This document shows positions 1 to 10,734 of a DNA stretch of 64,000 nt, piece by piece; positions within the stretch are counted from its first letter, which is position 1, and each line of letters opens with the position of its first letter. The translations under genes were made by a program, and so were the position numbers. The DNA is from Morella rubra (lineage: Eukaryota; Streptophyta; Magnoliopsida; Fagales; Myricaceae): positions 12,339,863 through 12,403,862 of the forward strand of contig CM025852.1 in NCBI GenBank assembly GCA_003952965.2, read 5' to 3'. The notes below the pieces were generated by a model. That model worked only from the letters and a program-made list of their open reading frames with translations. It had not been told where the DNA came from and ran no database searches.

Positions 1-524
1 TGACACAAATGGTACGGTGTTACTCAAATTCGTTGGTGCTCAGGACCGTTGCAACGAGATCTTCGAACAATGGATGATGTTGCAGAGTAAAGCCATTGGA
101 CTCCTTTGCTCCAGCGAAGGTGGGGCCGATGCCATAGATGATCTATACTCAAAGTGTCTCATCCTTATGCAGTCACTGCTGGGAAAAGATGAGCACGCGG
201 TGTTCTTGAAGGGGTGCCATGTTACGATACAAATGGTATGGCGTTACTCAAATTCGTTGGTGCTCAGGACTGTTGCAACGAGATCCTTGAACAATGGATG
301 ATGTTGCAGAGTAGAGCCACTGGACTCCTGTGCTCCAGCGAAGGTGGGGCGATGCCATAGATGATCTGTACTCAAAGTGTCTCATCCTTATGGAGTCACT
401 GCTAGGAAAAGATGAGCACGCGGTGTTCTTGAAGGGGTGCAAGTAGCTTGAAAACGGGTTTGCACAAAAGGCATTCATGGTCATGACCGACGCTCAGCGC
501 AAGGCCTGGTTAAATTCCCTTTAA
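1..524 (+). pseudogene. 3' end of Myb/SANT-like gene, left-arm copy, with tandem-repeated coding segment
   Basis: Two copies of a ~223-bp unit encode a segment beginning near YDTNG and VLLKF and containing EQWMMLQS, CSSEGGADAIDDLYSKC and DEHAVFLKGC. The frame then reads LENGFAQKAFMVMTDAQR and closes at TAA 522-524. An in-frame TAG (444-446) interrupts the junction after the last repeat, and copy two has a 1-bp deletion (GGGGCGATG against GGGGCCGATG). The tail resembles C-terminal regions of plant Myb/SANT-like proteins often linked to transposons. The rest of the gene is visible only beside the right arm (to about 35.2-35.7 kb). Confidence 0.6.
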
Positions 525-1010
525 CCAAGTCTAGGATTTCTTTCCACTTTAGGATTTCAATGTGTAATGTTATTTGTTTTTCGAATATAATAGAACACTT
601 AACTGACTTCGGTATTTCTGTTATGGGTAATTGGAATTCGGCTGTAACTAATATGTGGAGGTTTGGAATCAATACTTTAGATATGCATTGTCCATGGTCT
701 TCTTATTAATTGGGTTGGTGATTACAAACTTCTGTTTTTAATGGATTAAGAGTTACTATGTGCAAGTGAGCGTTGTATTGCATGTACATCAATATTTTCC
801 AGTCAATTATCTTGTCATAATTTAGCATCTACCTTCTCATATATTGTGGCTTATTTCATTCTCTTTTGTTGATGTATCTGTTGATATAACGATTGCAAGT
901 GGTATGATTTAGAAAAAATAAAACGATTGCAAGTGTTATATGCGGCGCTTCATCGAAAATGCAGACGTTGCCATGGGAGCAAGCGCTATAGGAGCGATAC
1001 TTGCTCCATG
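525..1010. other. AT-rich spacer, no gene seen
   Basis: This is AT-rich non-coding sequence downstream of the Myb/SANT-like 3' end. It may include that gene's 3' UTR. I see no convincing coding frame or RNA gene. The mirror copy is about 32119-32604. Confidence 0.5.
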
Positions 1011-1385
1011 TCTTTGTGAGAAACGATATATCACACTCGATAGAATCTAGTCTCCTGGTAGACTAGCAACAAGTCTCAGGTTGAAAGCTGAGATCTGCGT
1101 TCGATCGTTAAGGGGCCGCGAGTAATGTATGTCTCTCAGAATGAAAATACCTCGTGAGAGCGCTACTTGCGCGGTAGACGAGTGCAATTTCTCTGGCTGA
1201 AGCTGACTACTACGTTCGAGCGTCAAGGGAGTGACACTAACGTAGGTCTATCAGAATGAACATACTCACTCGACCGCTACTCGCTCGATAGATGAGCGAA
1301 AAGTCCCTGGTTCGCAGTTGACTTCTATGTTCGATCGTGAATGGAGCGAGACTCCCGCATAATCCCTATGTGAGAAACAATAAAC
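1011..1385 (+). repeat. CG-rich degenerate tandem repeat, about three ~117-bp units
   Basis: Landmarks recur at regular spacing. A 'GTCT..(G/C)AGAA' block sits near 1011, 1129, 1244 and 1363. A GTTCGATCGT-type block sits near 1092, 1214 and 1330. A CTACTTGCGCGGTAGACGAG-like hairpin block sits near 1047, 1160 and 1281. The units are heavily diverged. CpG-rich words such as GCTCG and CGATCG stand out against AT-rich surroundings and recall the blocks at 12.0-12.4 and 14.2-14.7 kb. No coding frame is evident. Confidence 0.65.
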
Positions 1386-2364
1386 CCCATAGAAAAACGA
1401 AAGCTCTAACGGTTGTCAAACAACGGAAATATTATGGTCAATTGGAGCTGATAGCGAAAAACCAACCACTTACCAAATCAATGTAGACATCTTTTTGCCG
1501 TGGCATTTTCCTATTAATTCGTCGTAATTACTATAACTACTACACTTTTCGGGGGATAGAGGTCTCCTAAGCAGCTAAAAATCTTATTATTGGTCAAAAT
1601 AGTGTACAAAAGTAAGAATGTGATTGTATTATATTTTAGATTTTGGATAAATATTTTATACTTATGTATGCAAACATTGGCCGTCCCATTTTCTCTCAAG
1701 TAACAAATGTTTGAGTAGAAATATAAAGTGCGACATATATAATTCAAGAGACATTTTTTATGAACGTAAAAACTATTCTTGTTATACCATGTTCACATAT
1801 ATTGTACATGTATGATTAATAATAGACAATTCTTTCATAATTTGGTTCAAAAATATGGAAGGGTGCTTACTAGGGCCCCAAACAATTATTCATTAATTGG
1901 ATTCGACATACATAACTGGAATTTCCCATGTTGATTGGATTCGACGATATTCCTATTCTGAAACGGAGACATAATCGTAAAATACCATAATGGATATCTG
2001 AATTACAACTTTGACTACCAGTAGGTATCGGAACGAAACCGGAATTGGGCATTTCATTACCCATCCTTACAAGTAAGAAATACCATAAATTGAACATAAT
2101 GTTTTCCATATAATATGTGAATGTGTCAACAATATAAAGCATATGGCACGTGACAGTACCAAAAGTGGCTGATAAGGCTACACAGTATATGAATATCAAC
2201 TAAGCCTATAAAAGGTATCCCCCCCCCCCCCCCCGAAAAAAAAAAGATCCCCATGGACAAAATATATCCTAAAAGACACGAAAGTCAGAAGTAAATCGTC
2301 AGCTACTCTCCCCCTTTGTCACGACTGGACAAAGGGTTAGTCATGAAGTGGAGTCGAATCATCA
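1386..2364. other. Spacer with a 14-base C run; no gene seen
   Basis: This is AT-rich sequence. A poly-C run followed by poly-A (about 2221-2244) is mirrored as poly-T/poly-G near 30883-30909. A moderately open frame at 1870-2199 (-) has no recognisable motif. The mirror copy is about 30765-31743. Confidence 0.45.
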
Positions 2365-2946
2365 GGCACAGCGGACGCGATCCCAGCTAAAGAGGAGGGG
2401 TAGAGAGGACCTCAATAGCAGATGACAATGCAGCCGAAACATCGGGCACCGAGTGTTCAGGAGGATGATCATCAGCAGGTGGAACAGTAGATGGAGCTGG
2501 ATCAGCAATAGGTGCAGGCTCTCTCCACTATTGTCAGGCAACTCTGCTGACTCATCATCATTAGAGGACTCTGCTGACTTAGAATCATCCGACAGAATGG
2601 CATCATTACCAACAAGAGGCCGTATCGCATGCCGTAGTCGTGAAATTGCCTTCGTATTTTCTTGAATGTCCTGAGCATTGCGCTGAAGCTGCCTAAAGGA
2701 TCCCCAATGATGACATGGGCTGTGATAGCCATGCGTGGGAGGATAGGTGCCGAGATGAGGTGCCAGTGGCACCCATGGGCACCCTTGACACCCACAGCGC
2801 GCGCGGCGAGAGCACCACAGCCATCCCATGGCATCAGCGCGCGCGCGCAAGCTCAGCATCTTAGCGCCCCTGACAAGGCATGGCGCCTTTGACATGCTAG
2901 CAGCCAGCCGGCCACAGACATGCCATGACAGCCCATGGCCTTGCCA

Positions 2947-3874
2947 TGACACGGTGCCACAACAAGTCCTTGGCCACCAGCCAAGCCAAGCAGGAGCAGC
3001 GGGCTAGCAGACAGAGGAGTGCCATGACACAGGATGGCCACCACCACCAGCCACCACCAGTGGCGGAGCACCACCACCCCTACCGATGCTAGGTGGAATG
3101 GAAGAGGAAGGCTTTAAAAGCTGAAGGAGCACCACCACCCATGGAGGTGCACGCGGCGGCGGCACCGCCGTGGATGGCGGCGGACGATGGTGAGATCCAG
3201 GCATTCATGGAGGTATCGTAAGAGATTAGTTTCCCTTTGTGTTGAGTTGAATAAATCATATCACTAGATTTAGGAATCCTTTCCTAAACTCTAGAAGATT
3301 CATTTCCTTTGAGTATTAGGCATGTAATATCAAATCTATGATTGAAGGGATTGATTCCTAAAGATCGGTGATTTGATTTAGATTTGATTTGATTGTGATT
3401 GTGACTGTGATTTGATTCCATTAGGGTTTGTAAGCACCTAAGGATGTCTATATAAACACCCTTAGGTGCATTAGAGTTAATTCATTCAGAATAGTAGAGT
3501 CTTGGAGAGCCTGAGTGCTTTTGTGGAGTGTTTTGCCAAGTATAGACACATATGCGCTAAGTCGTTGTCAAGGCTAATAACCTTGTCATGGGATTCACTC
3601 TAGGCTAATAACCTAGTTTTGGTATCCATTCTTGGGCTAACTAACCATTGATCGGGATTGTTCTTGTGTTTTTTTGGTTCTTGGGCGAATTAACCCTTAA
3701 CCACGTTCTTCGTTCTTCATAATATCTTGAGAGTTCTCCATTTGTGTTGTTAGATCCTACATTTCAGCTCGTGTGTTGCCAAGAACGGTTTAGGAGAATC
3801 GATTGGGTGATCGCGTTCGAATCATTTGGCGGGAGTTGGTGTTGTTAAGGTGGCCTAGACTGGGGTCCCTAACA
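2947..3874 (+). mobile_element. Solo LTR (928 bp) with 6-bp target duplication, left arm
   Basis: It begins TGACACGG and ends CCCTAACA (TG...CA). It is flanked on both sides by TTGCCA (2941-2946 and 3875-3880). A TATATAAA box lies at 3449-3456, about 500 bp in, as expected for a U3 promoter, followed by an R/U5-like leader. No internal retrotransposon region or second LTR is seen. Removing it and one TSD copy joins the two halves of the surrounding ORF in frame. A 6-bp duplication is slightly unusual; 5 bp is commoner. Confidence 0.75.
3434..3469 (+). promoter_or_regulatory. LTR TATA box inside a stem-loop
   Basis: TATATAAA (3449-3456) sits between GCACCTAAGG and CCTTAGGTGC. In the right arm (29650-29685) the stem is perfect over 14 bp, GCACCTAAGGATGT pairing with ACATCCTTAGGTGC, with the TATA sequence in the loop. 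This is the likely core promoter of the LTR. Any role for the hairpin is inference. Confidence 0.55.
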
Positions 3875-5007
3875 TTGCCATTGATGATGTGTTGCAATTT
3901 TAATGAGGTTCAGCGAATGCTCTATAAGCTCATCAATTCGATCCAATGTAATGAAAAAGGCAGCAGCAATTCCAGGATCCAAAATCTCAAGAAGAAGTGA
4001 ACTAGAATGAACGAAGGATGAGGATTAAGGACTAACAGAGGGAGGAGGAACGGATGTAGCAGGATCAGATGACGGACGAACGGAAGAAGAAGGAATTGAT
4101 GATGGAGGTTGGGAAGAAGGATTAGCATGGGCAGTAGGTGTTTCCGCAATACGCTGAAGATAAGCACGACTCTGTTTAAGAGTCTTGGCGCCAATAGCGG
4201 AGAAGACCTAAAGATAAGGGCCTTCGGGAGGGAATGCAATGTTGAATGTACGATATAGGTGTTGAATTAAACACGCATATGAAAGACCCATTTTAATAGA
4301 TGTTGATTGGAATATCTCTAACATATGTTAGCAAATGACAGAGCAAATATCGATCGTATCATCAATCAAAAGGGCATACAGAAAGCGAACCCTAGGGAAA
4401 GCGATGGAGGAAAGATGCGTGACTAGATACAGGTTGGTCAAAGTGATACGACTCACAATGTGATTTTCCGCAGTAAATTCCTTAGTATAAAAGTGCCACC
4501 CATATATGGATAAGGCTGAAATAACCTCAGCGTCATGGCCTCAAATGATGGAGGCTCAGTCCGAGATTCCTCATATGGATATATCAGTGATGACACCTGA
4601 TTAATATTATAAACCTGGGCAATGATATCGGGTGAAACCTGAAGACGTTGCCCACTCACAAAAACAGAGAAGCTGCGAAAAGCTTTGTCAATATCGTAGA
4701 AGTTCAAGTAAAATTCTCGAACAAGGAGCTCAAGAGGGACAAGATTGGAGAAGTCTGTCAAAAAAGGTTCTAAGCCACGAGAAGTAACTACAGAGGCAAT
4801 GTCAAGATGATGAAGCTTAGAAAGTTGTACCTCACGCTCAACAATCATGGACTGTTTCTGCAAGCGAGTGTGAAACATCTCGGTTGCACGAGTATCCATA
4901 AACCTGATAGGATCAAAGGCACGAGTCTTTTTCTTGTGAGGCACATTGGTAGGTTTGGATTTCTTTACAATGGGTAGCTTACGTTTCACCATATGAAACA
5001 CATGCAC

Positions 5008-5952
5008 AATAGATAATCTACACCATTATAACGCCAAATAGTGCAATGTACCACCCTTGATGGAATAAAATGAATTCATGTGTAAGATAAGTACACCAAG
5101 ATCATGTGAAATCAGCAACATGAGCACCCAAGAGCAAACATCACACCCAATCAGAACCGAGGTACGCATTGCATAACATGATAAAATTTGTTGCACACTT
5201 ATGTATGACTACAGATAGAACAACAATCCCACCAAAACCATCGACTCAGGAATCAAAAGAAAAAAAAAAAAAAAACCAACAACAACAACCAAATTGACCT
5301 TTAACGCGAAACAGAGTCCAATGAAAATTCATTCTAAATGCATTATAATGGTATATTCTAATCAACATTTTTCGACTAAGAGAACGAGTACAGAAAGAAA
5401 TAAACACATACCAGTCCAGGAACTTCATCAACAGTTACAACAATGAAGCATAAACCCTCGAACCCCAAATGGTAAATAAACCCCTAAATACAGTGACGTA
5501 ACTCAAGAGAACATGCGAGGTACAGCAAGGCAACAGATATAACAACAATGAGGCCATACCCAGTGAATGACAGACCCAAATAAAGCAATAACCTTCCGAA
5601 TGAACCCTAACCCCCAAATTGTAAAGTAAGGCAAAATCTTGAATAATGGACCGTTGTTTACCTTTGAATCAGCGTAGAACTTGAAGGTCCAGCAAACGAT
5701 CACAAATACACAGTTCACCTTGAAGATTTGAGAAGCAAACTGATTGGGAAGGAAATAGATGGTTTCGCAATTATCTGACAAATATATAATGGACGGGAGC
5801 AAGTGCTGTCGTTGAGGGGTGGGAGAGGGGGAAAATGCGTGTTTTTTGAAAACTGCACCATGCTCGAGCTCTTATAAAGTGGCATTTGAGCGGCGCCCAT
5901 AGGAGACCGGCAAAAATATCAGTATAACAACACGCTCGAACGATCGCAGTAG
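5008..5952. other. Probable leader/promoter side of the PF20167-like ORF; no firm gene
   Basis: Read on the minus strand (right arm 27170-28114, plus) there is a TATA-like CTTTATAAGAG near 27243. A Pro/Ser-rich short frame follows (27224-27409), and then GT...AG-like signals, T-rich tracts and a GGTATGTG donor-like site near 27713. This could be a 5' UTR and first exon for the ORF starting at 28115, but no exon is recognisable by homology. Confidence 0.3.
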
Positions 5953-5960
5953 CGTGAATT

Positions 5961-6486
5961 CAGGGCCGGCTTAAGCTGAATGGAGGCCCAAGGCCATATA
6001 AATCAGTAGGCTTTTTATATAAATTTTAATATACAATATTTAAAATTATCTCAAAATTATTAAATTTAACATAAAATATTCAAAGGTCCCATTCATTATT
6101 TTTTATAGGGCTCTCATACATGACATTAAGGCCCCATAACTTGCACACTTAAGAAATTTATAGTGCATTTCCATAACTTGTATAGTTAAGAAATTTATAA
6201 GGCATTTTTTTTTCTCTTTGATCAAAGTTTAGAAATATGAAAAAGGATTAGGAGGCCAAGAAAAACATATCACTCGATGAGTAAAAAGACAGTACACTCA
6301 TATAAAAAATATGAAAAGATTGTATCTTACAATTTCTTTTTTTTTTTTTTCCCCTTAGCTCAGTTATCTTTTTATTTTTTGATCATCTACAACACTTAAA
6401 TTTTTTTTTTAAGCTCTTTACGGGGCCTTGCTCAGGGTGAGGCCTTAGGCTATCGCCTAACTTGCCTTACCCTTGAGCCGGTCCTG
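5961..6486. mobile_element. Non-autonomous hAT-like element C (526 bp), left arm
   Basis: The termini are CAGGGCCGGCTTAAG and, at the other end, TTGAGCCGGTCCTG. They are inverted repeats of the CAGGGCCGG type known from plant TTF-zinc-finger hAT elements. The flanks are CGTGAATT (5953-5960) and CGTGAATC (6487-6494), a 7/8 match to an 8-bp duplication. Subterminal GCCTTAGGC words occur. The interior is AT-rich without a transposase. Confidence 0.8.
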
Positions 6487-6494
6487 CGTGAATC

Positions 6495-7509
6495 AAACCA
6501 AAAGACTCTATACACTGCAAAGAATGGGGCACTCGAGCGCACGTAAAGCGTGACGCACACCAAGAATAATGGGTTATGCCATCACACGCTCTGAATGGCA
6601 ATTTATGAATGCTCTATGATTATAACAAAATTAAAATGGGTAGGAGGAAGATATGACAAATAATTCAGTTAATAGTTGATAAAGGGCATACAATATAGTA
6701 ACATTGTAAATAAATTTTATAGTTTTAAAAGTGAAGCTAAAAAACACACACTAGAAAGCAGACACTATCAACGTGTTCTTTAACATAGCCCTATCACGGT
6801 ATCCCTGTCGTTTTTAATGAATAATAGCACTATGAATGTCAATTTTAACCTTAAGCATCATGCACTTTAAGTTCATGGCAAAACTGAACACCACAACTAT
6901 CTCCCACATCTACTTTATTGCTAATTAATTTCTCAAATAATGTAATTAAAAGGTCATTTGTCTTAAACGACCAATGTCTAATTAGCCTAATTAGCTAGCT
7001 TACGATGTGATGCCATCCTAATCTGTCATGTCGACTGCGAGTGCAAGTTATGATATTATGCCTTCAATGTTAACTACTCCGCTTATTCCATTGTTGTGTC
7101 AGCTAGTATTGGAAAATAATAACATGATGGGAGCTGAAATCGTGCAAAGAACTACGACCACCAATAAAAGGAAATGATCGATGGTACCGATTCCTCTGAA
7201 TTTTGCTACAGTCTTACAAACGAAAAATACCATATTTAGGAAAGAATAACTGAAGAACTAGAGGCAAGGTCTAGTCACTCTTCTACCCCATCTCAGTTTG
7301 AAGGATATGAATATATCTTCAGATTATTCTTCTGAAAAAGTCAACCAATGGAATATAATAAATCTACCAGATTTTAAATCCTGTACCTTATTGATTAAAC
7401 AGCACACGAATTCATTAATTAGAAAATTGTCTAATAACCATTATACCAGTTAACCCAATTGATCATAATTCTTGTATTAAGACCTATAACGTGTCTTAAT
7501 ACATAATTC
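6495..7509. other. AT-rich spacer; small hairpin at its end
   Basis: No coding frame is recognisable. A perfect 11-bp inverted repeat, TGTATTAAGAC ... GTCTTAATACA, spans 7473-7503 and abuts hAT-like element A. The mirror copy is about 25615-26629. Confidence 0.5.
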
Positions 7510-8604
7510 CAGGGCAACTCTGTGGTAATTGAGGCCTTAGGGAAAATTATAAAGCGAGGCATTTTATAATAATTTATAAAATAATATATTTAAAAATAAA
7601 ATATTAATAAAAATTTATTAAAAGTATTCTTATAGTTTTTTGGACGTAAAATTACTTATCAAAGTGTTATATTCTAAATTTGTTAATATATCATTTTCAA
7701 TTGATAATATTGCTAATCCATTTAATCTTTCTTGAGTCATACTCGATCTTGAGTAAGATTTTATTAATTTTAATGATAACTAAAATAAATACAACTTAAA
7801 ATAAAATTAAAGTAAAAAATTGAGAATAATAGTACCTAAGACTTTAGTAAAGAAAGATAAGAGTTGAGAAGCTCCAATAAATGATAATAATAAAAACATA
7901 ATGGCGGAGAGATGATTTTCCTATAATTTTGGTATTTGACAGATGTTGTCTCAAATAAGTTTAAGTACCTACCAAAATCTAATGGTAAAAAATTAAATAA
8001 ATAAAGATCCAAAAAAGCCTTTTGTAGGGTTTATTTGAATTAATTATAATTATTATCTTTGAACAAGAAGATATTATAGGGTTGAACGCAGATTTTATAA
8101 ATACCACAAAAAGTGAAAAGTTAATGCTCCTTCAATTAAGGAGATTTAATAGACCTCTTGCAATCAATATGCTCTTTAAGTTAATTTTTTAGCGCCTTAA
8201 TATTAAATTTTCTTTAAATATAACGTGAAAGAAAATTTTGAACTGTGATCTCCTAAATTTGTGGAAAAGCTAATGCTCATTTAATTGAGGAGATTTAATA
8301 GGCCTCTTCAATTAATATACTCTTTAATGTTAAGTTTTTTAGGCCTTAATATTAATTTTTTTTAAAATAACGTTAAAGAAAATTTTGAACTGTGATATCC
8401 TAAATTTGGAAAAAAGCTAATGCTCATCCAATCGAGGAGATTTAATAGGCCTCTCTAATTAATATACTCTTTAATGTTAAGTTTTTTAGGCCTTAATATT
8501 AATTTTTTTAAATATACCATTAGAAAAAATTTGGGATTAGGGGCGTCCTAAATTTGGGGGCCTTAGGCAACTGCCTCCACCTCCTATAGCTAGAGCCGGC
8601 CCTG
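7510..8604. mobile_element. Non-autonomous hAT-like element A (~1.1 kb), left arm
   Basis: It starts CAGGGCAACTCTG and ends AGAGCCGGCCCTG. The flanks CATAATTC and GTTAATTC match at 6 of 8 positions. Subterminal GAGGCCTTAGG and GCCTTAGGCAACTGCC motifs are typical of the family. The interior holds about three diverged ~147-bp direct repeats starting near 8117, 8263 and 8412 (AAAAGCTAATGCTCAT...). It contains no transposase. Element B at 10735 is a relative in opposite orientation. Confidence 0.75.
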
Positions 8605-9271
8605 GTTAATTCGACATATAAGATACTATAACGAATTAAGATAATTCTTATATTAATTACTATTTGTTAATACCAACCATAGGTGTACTCATGTTTGTTC
8701 ATTTTATAGCAAAATTAAAAGTGGTAGTAAAAAACTACAGTTTAAAAAATCCCCATAAAATCATAATAGAGAGCTAAATTGAACAGATGCGAAGTGAACA
8801 AAACATCGTAATGTGGGAAGTCCATGCACGAACCAACAAACTTAGGTGTCTGCGTACATGCATCAACCATAACTCCCACACTTGCGCGTGGGTCGATCGT
8901 GGGAGCCTCGTTGTTAGTTTCGAGAAGGAATGCATGAACCAGCTTGCTGAAAAGACGATGAAGGCTCATAATATTCGATTATCCGCCGCTGTTATAAACG
9001 CTTGAGCCATCATACTGAAAAGATGAACCGGCTTGCTTTTCCGAGGATGTGTGTGGCCTCTCCCCTTGCAATTATTATTCGTGGTAAATAAACTCTATCG
9101 ATTTGATTGTCCGCCGCCTTCACCACACGCCCGAGCATCCCAGATGTCGAAATGTCACCCGCATGCAACTGTTTGTCCAATAAGATAGTTTAAGCGGAAT
9201 TAAACTAAATAAATAACATGTTTTCAACAAAACATCAATCAGGATTATAATTGCAATTGCGGATTCGATTA
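8605..9271. other. Spacer; short frames of unknown meaning
   Basis: Two overlapping short frames (8742-8969 minus and 8787-9005 plus) lie here. Neither carries a motif I recognise. The sequence is less AT-rich than the neighbouring elements. The mirror copy is about 23851-24517. Confidence 0.35.
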
Positions 9272-9740
9272 CTTACCTTGATACAGGAATTTGGGAATCC
9301 ACAAGTTTCAACCCGCTTCACGATCCAATCAAAGCTCCAGCGATTCAGAATAGCAACACAGATGTCTTGCCTCCTAAGGGATTTATGTCACTCTCTCCTT
9401 TTAGGGATTTCTCTAATAGGTTCTGATGGCCAACCCCTTGAATATAACAGTTATATTTATAGGCCTTGGGAAACCCTAGAGAGAGCATAAGACATAGGAT
9501 CCTTAGGGATCTCAAATTCCAGCTATAGGATTAAACTGAAGAACTCTTCTTCTAATAAAATTAGGGCTTCTACTAATTACAATCAAGTCCATCAACATAT
9601 TGTAATTGAACCCTGAAATTTGAGATTATTGCAAATATGCTCCTTTTACATACAATTAATTCCTTCCACCAAACTATATTCCATATGAGATATTAGGACT
9701 GGATTAATTATTTGGTTATCGAGGGCACATAATTCTAACA
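9272..9740 (-). mobile_element. LTR-like segment with TATA box, left arm (partial)
   Basis: Read on the minus strand it begins TGTTAGAATTATGTGCC at 9740, a typical plant LTR start. It has a CTATAAAT-like box, then a leader ending at a CAAG/GTAAGT junction. I found no matching end or target duplication, so it may be a truncated LTR. The two arms differ here by a 14-bp palindromic insert (ATATAACAGTTATAT, about 9442-9456, left arm only), which disrupts the TATA region. Confidence 0.4.
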
Positions 9741-9857
9741 CAATATTCGTCCAACAATGGCCCCTTATAAAATCTTCAACATCCAAGTCCCATATCTATA
9801 CTCCCCTACCGTTACAGTTGAGCAACCCAAACATAAACGTGTGTGACAATCAAACCC

Positions 9858-10370
9858 ATGGCTTCCCCTCCATCTTCCAGCAGCCCCCATACCGCACCTA
9901 GACATAGGTGGCAAAATATCTGTTGCCCACCACCTAGTCTTGCTACCGGAAGTTTGGGTCTGTGGGCCCAACGCGACCGAAGCCCAGAGTTTGTCACGGG
10001 TCCCTTCAAACCGGAGGTCATAACGTTTCCATCAAGCTCATCCCAATCTCCGCCCCATCCGATGCCCACCCATGGTAAAGATCACCATGACTCTGACTCT
10101 CCCCCTCACCCACACTGCTCCACGTGTCGTCGCAAGAGGGACACGTCCTCTTCGCCATCCACCCAACCTGCTGAGGCGTCCTCTCGTCCCCCGCAAACAC
10201 GAAGGACACGGGAGGTGGTGGTAGACCCTCCCCTACGAATGGTTCGACGCAGACGCAAACTGGTGACAATCTCGTTTGACGATGACATCGACGACAGAAG
10301 AGGGGGTTCATCATCCCTTAAATGCTACGACTGGGAAATTTTTTCTCTCCCATTACGCCAACTCCTCTAG
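9858..10370 (+). CDS. Hypothetical Ser/Pro-rich ORF, left arm
   Basis: The ATG at 9858 opens a 170-codon frame. The product is rich in Ser and Pro at the N-terminus, with a central His/Ser/Pro stretch, CSTCRRKRD near the middle, basic RRTREVVV and RMVRRRRK clusters, and an acidic DDDIDD near the C-terminus. There is no recognisable domain. GC content is higher than in the surroundings, and frames of similar length exist on the other strand, so coding status is doubtful. It lies just outside the start of the LTR-like segment. The mirror copy is 22764-23276. Confidence 0.25.
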   Translation: MASPPSSSSPHTAPRHRWQNICCPPPSLATGSLGLWAQRDRSPEFVTGPFKPEVITFPSSSSQSPPHPMPTHGKDHHDSDSPPHPHCSTCRRKRDTSSSPSTQPAEASSRPPQTRRTREVVVDPPLRMVRRRRKLVTISFDDDIDDRRGGSSSLKCYDWEIFSLPLRQLL

Positions 10371-10734
10371 TGACAAGGAATAAACCACCTGTCGCGGTCG
10401 CTGGGGGCGCCATTCTTCTTCGTTGTGTTTTGGAAAATGGTGCTTGTTTGACCCGTGTTTTATTCATTTTTTTTTTTTTTTGTCTATGTTTGCTAAAGTC
10501 TCGCTTCATCTACAATGAATGTTATAACTTCTGCTGAATTCTGTTTATATACTAGACTCGCTTGCTCTATTCGCGAAATAACATTCATGTAGCTTTTAAC
10601 AACTTAAGATAACGGTTAGCTCCAATATTGATATTGCAGTATTTGTTATCTCAAACCCGTGAAAAACTTTGTAAATATGAAAAATAACAGAGGGCTTATA
10701 TAATAATAGACTCGCATTCCTCACAAATCCAAAC

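Larger units (their letters stand above)
2365..5007 (-). pseudogene. Retroelement-type 'putative plant transposon protein' ORF, split by a solo LTR (left arm)
   Basis: The clearest part is 4453-5007: about 184 residues starting MVKRKLPIVKK, with a basic N-terminus, then RFMDTRATEMF, LVPLELLVREFY and VSGQRLQVSPDIIAQVYN. These resemble the plant transposon-associated domain PF20167 (family assignment from memory). The frame runs on through several stops to a Pro/Ser-rich tail (PSSSVRPSSDPATS) and a helical RIDELIEHS segment. It is then cut by the solo LTR at 2947-3874. Past the LTR it resumes in the same frame towards SFRQLQRNAQDIQENTKAIS and an acidic and Pro-rich end. It is therefore a decayed gag-like or domesticated ORF. 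Confidence 0.6.

Noticed and set aside
2221..2246. G-quadruplex or functional poly-C element
   Set aside because: A single C run next to an A run is most simply a slippage-prone homopolymer. Quadruplexes need several separated runs.
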